DNA of 64,000 bases from Spirochaetales bacterium Spiro_07 (GTDB taxonomy: Bacteria > Spirochaetota > Spirochaetia > Treponematales > Treponemataceae), in NCBI GenBank assembly GCA_001603145.1, contig LVBI01000032.1:1-64000 (forward strand), in the 5' to 3' direction. The notes below the pieces were generated by a model that searched no databases, was not told the origin of the DNA, and worked only from the letters and a program-made list of their open reading frames with translations. The position numbers and the translations under genes were made by a program. Positions 35,986 through 43,140 of the stretch are shown here, piece by piece; within the stretch, counting starts at the first letter, position 1; every line of letters starts with the position of its first letter.

Positions 35986-36143
35986 GCTATAATTTTTTTC
36001 ATTGCGTTTTCTCATTTTTCCGCGCCAGTAGCGTGTTATCATAACAAATTGAATAATAAAATTATCGATTGCACAACATCGAATTTTCTGCTAAATTCAT
36101 TTATAGCAAAAACAAACAGAACTGATGTTAGGCGGAGGTTTTT

Positions 36144-36632
36144 GTGAAAAACTGGTCATTTGTGCTCAAAAGCTTGCTTTTGTCTATTTTTGTGCTTGTG
36201 GTGATGCTTATGACTTCTTGTGAGACAGCCGGAAACGGTGCGGACGGAAAAGACGCAAAGCAAGGTACTGATTCGTTTGCCGCAAAAGAAACTGAGCCGG
36301 CTGAACGAATTCTTGCCGAAAATGAATTTACTGTAACTCTTGCAGAAAACCCCACAACAGGCTTTAGCTGGCAGTACGAAATTCAAGACAAGTCTGCCGT
36401 AAAGCTTGTCGATGATTTATATGTTCCGTCAAATGCTGACAAAAGGATTGTCGGCGCGGGCGGAATGCACAGCTTTACTTTTGCGTGCCTTAAAGATTGC
36501 GAAACTTCTGTGCTGATGACTTATAAAAGACCGTGGAAGGGCGGTGAGACTGCCGAAAAGCGGCTTATAACGATAAAATACAAGAAGGGCGACAATCTCT
36601 TCTGGGAGCTTGAAAAGATGCAATCAGACTGA
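36144..36632 (+). CDS. Chagasin-like (I42) cysteine-protease inhibitor lipoprotein
   Basis: A 162-residue lipoprotein. The signal peptide ends in MLMTSC (Cys about 30). The mature domain (about 55-160) has the three chagasin loops: NPTTGFSW, a GAGGMHSFTF-type GxG segment, and RPWKGG. Chagasin-family proteins inhibit papain-like cysteine peptidases, so this may protect the cell envelope from host or microbial proteases. The start is GTG (36144) with a strong GGCGGAGG site; the gene stands alone. Confidence 0.85.
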   Translation: MKNWSFVLKSLLLSIFVLVVMLMTSCETAGNGADGKDAKQGTDSFAAKETEPAERILAENEFTVTLAENPTTGFSWQYEIQDKSAVKLVDDLYVPSNADKRIVGAGGMHSFTFACLKDCETSVLMTYKRPWKGGETAEKRLITIKYKKGDNLFWELEKMQSD

Positions 36633-36924
36633 AAAGCAGCGGATTGTTCAGATTGAACAGAATTATTTCTAAAAGTTAATTGAAAAATTGTTTCTTTTTA
36701 AAAGTAGACAAATTTTGGAGATTTTGATAAAATATGATATAATTGAAATGCATTATGCTGAAAAGTGGCAGAAAATGCCGGTTTTTACAGCTAAAAAGCG
36801 TTTCAATAAGAACCAAATATCGTCAGCCAGATTGTTAAGGCTGGTTACAGTTCCGTTGTGTTCTGTAAAATGGTTGGCAGTTCAAATTGTTTTGAAAATT
36901 CTCTGTTTTCTACAATTTTTCTGC
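36633..36924. other. AT-rich gap upstream of cheA
   Basis: About 290 bp with no convincing gene; an 84-codon ORF at 36688-36942 has neither a ribosome-binding site nor a recognisable product. A weak hairpin GCCAG/CTGGT lies at about 36827-36844. The cheA promoter follows at 36925. Confidence 0.4.
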
Positions 36925-36952
36925 TTGACTTATGTCATTTAACTGGTAGAAT
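36925..36952 (+). promoter_or_regulatory. Promoter of the chemotaxis operon, predicted leaderless
   Basis: TTGACT (36925-36930), 16-nt spacer, extended -10 TGG-TAGAAT (36947-36952), then 7 nt to the cheA ATG at 36960. There is no Shine-Dalgarno sequence. Confidence 0.6.
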
Positions 36953-36959
36953 ATAATTT

Positions 36960-39353
36960 ATGAGTGATTATCTTGATGTGAACAATGAAGAGTTGTTGAA
37001 AGACTTCTTCGCCGAGGCTGATCAGCAGGTTGAAACCCTTGAAAGCAATATTCTCGTAATCGAAAATGATCCGACTAATCATGAAGCAATTGATGAAATT
37101 TTCCGTGCTGCTCATACGCTGAAAGGTGGTTCTGCCACTGTTGAAATGAATGAGCTTTCCAGCTTTACGCACGTCGTAGAAGATTTGCTCGATGAAATCC
37201 GCTCTGATAAAGTTCAGATTACAGAGCCTGTTGTTGATATTCTTCTTTCTTCAATAGATATAATTAAGACAATGCTTGAAGAGCGTTCAAACGGCTCTGT
37301 ATATCAAGAAGATGTGCAGCCTACAATTGATACGCTCCGTTCATTCATACCGGCCGGAAGCGGTGAAAAGAAAAACAAGAAAAAGGCAAGCGCAAGCGGG
37401 CTTCTTGCTTCTGTTGCACCTCAGATGGTCAAGCCGGCAGCCGCTCCTGCAGCTTCGGCCGCCTCTAAGGCAGATTTGCCTGCTTTGAGCGAATATGAGC
37501 TTCTTGAGATGAAAGAAGCTTGCACCGGTGGAAACAAGCTTTGGTGTGTTTCTGTTGTATTCGATGAATCTAATCCGATGAACTCGGTCGGCGGTATTCA
37601 GGTTTTTGCCGTTCTCAAGAATCACGGAAGCATTCTCCGCACAATCCCTGATTTTGATGATCTTTATGAAGATGAATTCCATCAGAATGTATATTATTAT
37701 CTTGCTACAAAAGAATCTGGCCAGCAGCTTGTAGAAGCTTCAACTTTGACAGACGTTACGTTGTCTTCTAATGCAATAGCTCTTGACGGAAGCGAAGTAG
37801 TTAAGTCAGCTGTTGCTGCTCCTGCTGCCGCCACACCAGATACATCTGCACCGGCAGCAAAAGAAGAAGCTCCTGCTGAAGCAGCACCAGAAAAGGCTGC
37901 CGCACCGGCACAGAAAGCAGCACCTGCTAAAAAGCCTGCTGCGGGCGCATCTGGTCACTCTTCGTCAGGCAGCGTTCTCCGCGTAGACCCGAAACGCATT
38001 GACTATTTGATGAACCTCGTCAGTGAAACTGTTATTACAAAAGCTGCATTCAACCAGGCTGCATTGCTCATCGGTGACTTGCAGAATCAGCTTCAGACTA
38101 TCGAGGGCGACTATAAAGAAAAAATCCGCCGTCTTCTTGATCAAGTGCCGAAAATGGTTGATTCAGTTCAGAACGGCACAACTGTTAAAGAGGTTAAGGC
38201 TCAGATTAACGAGAACTTCGGTGACTTGTTCTCTATGTTCGACGGCTTTGATGCCGCGTTCAAGACAACTGCAAGCAAATTCCGCTCGTCAACTCAGAAT
38301 CTCGGCCGTGTAGCCGGTGAGTTGCAGGAAGGCGTAATGAAAATCCGAATGGTTCAGATTAACCAGATTTTCTCACGTTTCCCAAGAGTTGTAAGAGACC
38401 TTTCAAGAGAGCTTAATAAAAAGATTAACCTTGTAATTGAAGGTGAAGAGACAGAACTTGATAAGGCAGTCGTTGAAGATTTGCTTGATCCGATTATGCA
38501 CTGTGTAAGAAACTCTCTCGACCACGGTATTGAGCATCCGGAAGACCGTCTTGAAGCCGGAAAGCCAGAAGAGGGCACTGTAACGCTCAAAGCAAGCAAC
38601 GAAGGCAACATGATTGTTATCGAAATCATCGATGACGGTGCCGGCATTGACGTTGAGAAAGTCCGCAAGAAGGCTATCGAGCGCGGTTTGATTCACCCGA
38701 ACAAGATTATTTCAGACCATGATGCATATCAGCTCATTTTTGAGCCTGGCTTCTCTACAGCCGACAAGATTACAAACGTATCTGGCCGCGGCGTAGGTCT
38801 TGATGTTGTAAAGACTTCTATCGAAAAGCTGAACGGTACGGTTGTTGTAACTTCAGAAAAGGGCATCGGTACAAAGTTCTGCATCCGCTTGCCTTTGACA
38901 ATGGCTATTATTCAGGGTCTTTTGGTACGTGTTGCTACAGAAGTTTATTCAATTCCGATTGCTTCTGTTATTGAAAGTGTACGCGTAAAGAAAGAAGAAA
39001 TATCTACTATCGATAATTATGAAGTTCTTAATGTCCGCAACGAGGTCATCAGTATTATACGCCTTGACAGATTGTTCGGTCTGAAAAACAAGACGGAATC
39101 TGAATATAACTTCATCGTTATCGTTGGTACTACAGATAAGAAAATCGGTGTAATGGTTGATGCTTTGATTGGTGAAGAAGATGTCGTAATCAAGCCGTTG
39201 CGCGACCAGTTTACAAACTCTCCTGGCATTGCAGGAGCGTCGATTCTTGGTGATGGATCTGTTTCTTTGATTATTGATGTTTCACAGTTGCTCGAGCTTG
39301 GCGTTAAGCAGGAATTGATTGCTAGACAAGAACGCGAAGCTGTGATTCTGTAA
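36960..39353 (+). CDS. cheA: Chemotaxis histidine kinase CheA
   Basis: A 797-residue histidine kinase of the chemoreceptor array. The P1 Hpt domain carries the phosphorylated His in AAHTLKGG (about 51). A P2-like/linker region follows (about 140-330, with Ala/Pro-rich stretches), then P3 dimerisation (about 340-500), and the P4 kinase with HCVRNSLDHGIEHPEDR and GRGVGLDVV. The P5 CheW-like domain is at about 655-790. It phosphorylates CheY and is tied to receptors by the CheW protein encoded next. It is the first gene of cheA-cheW/R-cheX-cheY. Confidence 0.95.
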   Translation: MSDYLDVNNEELLKDFFAEADQQVETLESNILVIENDPTNHEAIDEIFRAAHTLKGGSATVEMNELSSFTHVVEDLLDEIRSDKVQITEPVVDILLSSIDIIKTMLEERSNGSVYQEDVQPTIDTLRSFIPAGSGEKKNKKKASASGLLASVAPQMVKPAAAPAASAASKADLPALSEYELLEMKEACTGGNKLWCVSVVFDESNPMNSVGGIQVFAVLKNHGSILRTIPDFDDLYEDEFHQNVYYYLATKESGQQLVEASTLTDVTLSSNAIALDGSEVVKSAVAAPAAATPDTSAPAAKEEAPAEAAPEKAAAPAQKAAPAKKPAAGASGHSSSGSVLRVDPKRIDYLMNLVSETVITKAAFNQAALLIGDLQNQLQTIEGDYKEKIRRLLDQVPKMVDSVQNGTTVKEVKAQINENFGDLFSMFDGFDAAFKTTASKFRSSTQNLGRVAGELQEGVMKIRMVQINQIFSRFPRVVRDLSRELNKKINLVIEGEETELDKAVVEDLLDPIMHCVRNSLDHGIEHPEDRLEAGKPEEGTVTLKASNEGNMIVIEIIDDGAGIDVEKVRKKAIERGLIHPNKIISDHDAYQLIFEPGFSTADKITNVSGRGVGLDVVKTSIEKLNGTVVVTSEKGIGTKFCIRLPLTMAIIQGLLVRVATEVYSIPIASVIESVRVKKEEISTIDNYEVLNVRNEVISIIRLDRLFGLKNKTESEYNFIVIVGTTDKKIGVMVDALIGEEDVVIKPLRDQFTNSPGIAGASILGDGSVSLIIDVSQLLELGVKQELIARQEREAVIL

Positions 39354-39367
39354 GGGGTTAGGTTGTT

Positions 39368-40786
39368 ATGGAACTTGTTACTGATGTAAAACCAGAATTG
39401 ACGGCTGAAAATATTGCTGATGAAAAAGAAAAGATGGTCGCTAACATCGACTTTAAAATGGTTTCTTTTTCGCTTGCAGGCAAAGATTATGCTATTGATA
39501 TTATGAGAGTCAAAGAAATAGCTAAAGCCGGCCGCTTTACTTATGTTCCGAATACCTCTCATTTTGTGCTTGGTGTTTATAACCTTCGTGGTGATATTAT
39601 TCCGATTATTGACTTGAGATTGTTCTTCAATATTCCGGTACCAGAAAGAAGCGAGAACAAAATCGAAAACATGATTATCGTTTCTATCGAAGATCAGACT
39701 TTCGGTGTTGTTGTTGATGCAATCGATAAGGTTGTCGGAATTCAGAAAAGCTCAATTCAGCCGCCACACCCGTTGTTCGGCGACATAAACATCAAGTATA
39801 TTTACGGCGTTGTTGAAAACTCTGACCGTTTGTATATTTTGCTCGATATTGAGCGCATTTTCGGTGCTAAATCAGCTACAGATAAAGACAACAAAGAGGG
39901 CGAAGAAGCTTCTCAGCTTGCTTTAGTTGATCCTGTAACGAATAATCCTGTTCCAGCACCTGCTCAAAAACAGCCTGCTGCAGCTATGAATGGAGCGCCG
40001 AATGCTCCAAAACAAACTGCTGCTGCACCAGCTGCGCCTGTAGCTAAGGAATCATCAGATTATACTTTTATAGTTGAATCGCTTGCATCTCAGAAAAAGT
40101 TTTACACTTCTTCTGTAAACGAAACTTGGGTAAAGCAGCGCTATAATGAATGGAAAGAGAAATCTGGCGGCACTGCAAAACAGCTTCAGTCTGTTGCAGA
40201 CTGTGATGAATTCTTGCAGCCGTTCTATTCTGCTTGCACAGGCAAATTCTGGACTGAACAGTATTCAGAAGCAATTTACAAGCTGCTTCCTGACAACGCT
40301 GCAAAGCAGATTAATGTCTGGAACTTAGGCTGCGGCAAAGGTTGCGAAACTTACTCGTTGGCATGTATACTGCGTAAGCGCTATCCAGAGTCAAGAATCC
40401 GTATCTATGCTCATGATATTGATTTGATTAGCATTTCAAATGCGCCAATGCTTACTGTGCCAGATGCGGCTGTAACAACATGGTTGAAGCCATATCTTTC
40501 TAAGAACGTTAGCGGTGCTAATGCTTTTGTTCAAGACATCAAGGATATGATTCTTTTTGAATATCATGATTGCTTGAATACTGGCAATATGCCTAGCTCT
40601 GATATAATTTTCTGCCGGGATGTATTGTCATTCCTGCCGGAAAAATCTCAGTCATCAATGTTTGAAACTTTTGCTGATCAGCTTAAAGGCAACGGCATAT
40701 TGATTCTTGGTGAGAATGAAACTTTTGGAGTTAATGGAAGCTGGCAAGAGAAAATGTCAGGTTCTGTTGTAATATATACAAAGTAA
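39368..40786 (+). CDS. cheW: CheW fused to a CheR-like domain
   Basis: A 472-residue adaptor. The N-terminal CheW domain (about 25-175) includes YAIDIMRVKEIAKAG and GVYNLRGDIIPIIDLR. An Ala/Pro/Gln-rich linker follows (about 195-225). The C-terminal half (about 230-472) has the fold of the CheR methyltransferase SAM domain: WNLGCGKGCETYSLAC and DIIFCRDVLSFLP. CheR normally has GCSTGEEPYS here, and the CheR N-terminal receptor-binding helices are absent, so methyl-transfer activity is doubtful. The fusion is known from Treponema, where it is part of the receptor array. It is 15 bp from cheA. Confidence 0.92.
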   Translation: MELVTDVKPELTAENIADEKEKMVANIDFKMVSFSLAGKDYAIDIMRVKEIAKAGRFTYVPNTSHFVLGVYNLRGDIIPIIDLRLFFNIPVPERSENKIENMIIVSIEDQTFGVVVDAIDKVVGIQKSSIQPPHPLFGDINIKYIYGVVENSDRLYILLDIERIFGAKSATDKDNKEGEEASQLALVDPVTNNPVPAPAQKQPAAAMNGAPNAPKQTAAAPAAPVAKESSDYTFIVESLASQKKFYTSSVNETWVKQRYNEWKEKSGGTAKQLQSVADCDEFLQPFYSACTGKFWTEQYSEAIYKLLPDNAAKQINVWNLGCGKGCETYSLACILRKRYPESRIRIYAHDIDLISISNAPMLTVPDAAVTTWLKPYLSKNVSGANAFVQDIKDMILFEYHDCLNTGNMPSSDIIFCRDVLSFLPEKSQSSMFETFADQLKGNGILILGENETFGVNGSWQEKMSGSVVIYTK

Positions 40787-40809
40787 CTCAATACTAAAGG
40801 AGAAATGCA

Positions 40810-41274
40810 ATGCGGGTTGAGTATATTAATCCATTTGTTGAAGCAGCTAATAACATTTTGTCCGAAGTTTTGGCTGGAGAAGTCAATCGAGGTGATTTGT
40901 ATTTGAAGTCTACTTCAATGCCTGTTATGGGTGTAGCAACACTTGTTGGTTTGGCTGGTGATGTAGAGGGCCGTGTTCTTTTTGACATGTCAATGGATAC
41001 AGCTTTGAAGATTGCTTCTAAAATGAACGGTGAAGAGCTTACAGAATTTGATGAGCTTGTAAAGGCAACAATTACAGAACTTGCCAATTTGATTACCGGT
41101 CAGGCAGTTACAAAATTACATGATTTAGGATTTAAATTTGATCTTACACCTCCATCTTTGTTCACTGGTGAAAAGATGGAAGTTTCGGATCATGAAGTAG
41201 AAGCTCTTATCGTTCCTATGCTTACCGAACAAGGAAAGATTGAGGTAAACGTAGCTATCCGCGAGAGAGCATAG
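40810..41274 (+). CDS. cheX: CheY-P phosphatase CheX
   Basis: A 154-residue CheC/CheX-family protein. The catalytic ExxN pair is in ITELANLITG (about 92-101), which matches the single active site of CheX. It dephosphorylates CheY-P to end signalling in spirochaetes. AAAGGAG precedes the ATG by 7 nt. It is 23 bp after cheW and upstream of its substrate gene cheY. Confidence 0.92.
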   Translation: MRVEYINPFVEAANNILSEVLAGEVNRGDLYLKSTSMPVMGVATLVGLAGDVEGRVLFDMSMDTALKIASKMNGEELTEFDELVKATITELANLITGQAVTKLHDLGFKFDLTPPSLFTGEKMEVSDHEVEALIVPMLTEQGKIEVNVAIRERA

Positions 41275-41368
41275 GCAAAATATCTGGATTTTATTAGAAT
41301 AAAACCAAGAATGTTTTCCTTTAAATAGACTATGAATATCTATAAGACTGAAGGAGGTAGGTTTTAAA

Positions 41369-41731
41369 GTGCGTGTTCTTGTTGTAGATGATTCAATGTT
41401 CGTTGCAAAGCAAATCGGTCAGATTCTTACTAGTGAAGGATATGAAATTGTAGCAACGGCCGGTGATGGTAAAGAAGGAGTAGAAAAATACAAAGAATTG
41501 TATCCAAATGTTGATTTGGTAACAATGGATATTACTATGCCTCGCATGGATGGTATTACTGCTCTTGAACAGATTATGGCTTTCGATAAGAATGCTAAAG
41601 TTGTTATGATTAGTGCTTTAGGTAAGGAAGAGCTTGTTAAGAAGTCTCTGCTTATCGGTGCAAAGAACTACATTGTAAAACCGCTTGACAGAAAGAAGGT
41701 TCTTGAAAGAATCAGTTCTGCATTGAAATAA
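41369..41731 (+). CDS. cheY: Chemotaxis response regulator CheY
   Basis: A 120-residue single-domain receiver. The acidic pocket is in VVDDS (about 5-9), the phospho-acceptor Asp in VTMDITMP (about 53), the switch Ser in MISALG and the conserved Lys in YIVKPLD. It should bind the flagellar switch when phosphorylated. It starts with GTG after AAGGAGGT and ends the operon before a strong terminator. Confidence 0.95.
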   Translation: MRVLVVDDSMFVAKQIGQILTSEGYEIVATAGDGKEGVEKYKELYPNVDLVTMDITMPRMDGITALEQIMAFDKNAKVVMISALGKEELVKKSLLIGAKNYIVKPLDRKKVLERISSALK

Positions 41732-41738
41732 TGGAAAG

Positions 41739-41789
41739 GGCTTTGACCTGATGCCGGATTGATGGTATATGCGGTCAAAGCCTTTTTTT
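41739..41789 (+). terminator. Terminator of the chemotaxis operon
   Basis: A 10-bp stem GGCTTTGACC (41739-41748)/GGTCAAAGCC (41773-41782) with a 24-nt loop, followed by seven T. Confidence 0.88.
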
Positions 41790-41837
41790 GTTTTCTGCAC
41801 TTAATTAATTTTTTCCACAACATTTTAAGCAAATCTC

Positions 41838-42563
41838 TTATCTAAGATTAGCACCTTCAATTATAGTTTTTGCCAAATTTACAAGTTCTTTTGCTTGTGA
41901 CGGTGTATAAGGCTCAATATTGTTATAGCTTTCGTCTAAGCAGTTGATATTCTTAAAATTTGCAAACTGCCATGACGCATCTTTTGGTAACAATGAAGCA
42001 ATTTCTTTTATATTGTCTTTGTCAACCAAAGGCGGCACAAGGACCGTCCTAAATTCCCGCTTTTCAGTTGGAAAACTTGAGATTATCTTTATAGATTCTT
42101 TTATATTGTCAGTATTATTGCAGCCTACAAGATTATATCTGTCTAAAGATGTTTTAACGTCCATAGCGATAAAATCCGGGCGGCAAGTTTCAGACTTCAT
42201 CAGTGATGCAAGCTTTTCAGGGAACGTGCCGTTTGTGTCAAGCTTGACAGAATAGCCAAGCTCATGTGCTTGTTCTATGAGCGGCTCAAGAAACGGCGAT
42301 ATGCATGGTTCTCCGCCTGAAATGACAAAACCGCTTATAACGTTTTTGCGCTTTTGCAGATGAGCCATTACGTCGTTGAAAGAAACAGCTTCAAAGTCTT
42401 TGAATGTGCCTGTTACCAAGTCTTTGTTATAGCAGTATGGGCAACGCAAGTTGCAGCCATAAAGAAAAAGGGCGGATGATACTTTTTTAGGATAATCTAC
42501 AAGGGATGTTTTTACAAGGGCACCGATTGGAACGGTGCCTTGTATATCAGCGTTGTTTAGCAC
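41838..42563 (-). CDS. nrdG: Anaerobic ribonucleotide reductase activase
   Basis: Radical-SAM activase of 241 residues. The 4Fe-4S motif is CNLRCPYC (about 35-42), followed by ISGGEP. It generates the glycyl radical on the reductase using SAM. Interestingly its target Gly lies on the small protein encoded immediately upstream, not on the main NrdD chain. The probable GTG start (42563) overlaps the end of that upstream gene by 7 nt, indicating translational coupling. Confidence 0.9.
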   Translation of the reverse strand: MLNNADIQGTVPIGALVKTSLVDYPKKVSSALFLYGCNLRCPYCYNKDLVTGTFKDFEAVSFNDVMAHLQKRKNVISGFVISGGEPCISPFLEPLIEQAHELGYSVKLDTNGTFPEKLASLMKSETCRPDFIAMDVKTSLDRYNLVGCNNTDNIKESIKIISSFPTEKREFRTVLVPPLVDKDNIKEIASLLPKDASWQFANFKNINCLDESYNNIEPYTPSQAKELVNLAKTIIEGANLR

Positions 42564-43075
42564 AAAGCAGGCTCTTTTTCAAGAATTGATTCAAGGTCAG
42601 CTGTGCTGTTTGCTCTGCCTGCTTCGCCGCCGAATTCGTTGAAAAGAACTACTGTCGGTGCAGACATGATGCCAAGCTCTGAAGCTCTGTTGAAGCCAGC
42701 TTCTGAATCTACGTCAAAAGTTTTGCCTGGAATAGCAACCTGCGACATATATTCCTTGACAGGCGGGCAGTTAGGGCATGTTGCTCTGACAAACATTTCA
42801 TAGCGTACTGGTGTGCCGCCGCATACAACTTCAGTTTCAGCTGGTGATGAAGAAACCTCTGTTCTTGCAGTTGCATTCGGAAGTTTGTTCGTGTCATATA
42901 CGAACATCTTGCGGTGGTCGTATTCGTCGCGCTTTCCCTTGTTCCAGTTTCGTACAGAGCGGTAATAGCCGACTATACGTGCATATACTTCAGTTTCTGT
43001 GCCTTTAACATTTGCAAGTGCTTCTTTTGTTCTTGCAATTTCAGCATCAATTTCAGCAAGTGGTCTCGTTGTCAT
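42557..43075 (-). CDS. Detached NrdD glycyl-radical segment fused to a CxxC redoxin domain
   Basis: A 172-residue protein with two parts. The N-terminal part (about 1-60) is a helix followed by ARIVGYYRSVRNWNKGK (about 32-48), the C-terminal glycyl-radical motif of class III ribonucleotide reductases; Gly36 is the predicted radical site. The C-terminal part (about 90-172) is a glutaredoxin/thioredoxin-like domain with CPNC (100-103) and the cis-Pro motif SAPTVV. The ATG has its own AAAGGAAGGA site, and 65 bp separate it from the nrdD stop, so this is not a simple frameshift. It probably docks on the NrdD at 43141-45249 and supplies both radical and reductant. Confidence 0.85.
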   Translation of the reverse strand: MTTRPLAEIDAEIARTKEALANVKGTETEVYARIVGYYRSVRNWNKGKRDEYDHRKMFVYDTNKLPNATARTEVSSSPAETEVVCGGTPVRYEMFVRATCPNCPPVKEYMSQVAIPGKTFDVDSEAGFNRASELGIMSAPTVVLFNEFGGEAGRANSTADLESILEKEPALC

Positions 43076-43140
43076 TTCTAGTCCTTCCTTTAATAAGAAT
43101 ATTTAGTATTGTTCGATTATCATTTCAATAATGCTTGCAC

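Noticed and set aside
36688-36942. 84-codon ORF upstream of cheA
   Set aside because: No ribosome-binding site, unlikely protein composition, and overlap with the cheA promoter.
41811-41820. Second DnaA box near nrdG
   Set aside because: TTTTCCACA has a mismatch and lies in an AT-rich terminator region; not supported.
43076-43140. Frameshift splitting nrdD
   Set aside because: The 65-bp gap has stops, and the small ORF has its own strong ribosome-binding site and a helical N-terminus, so a natural split is favoured.
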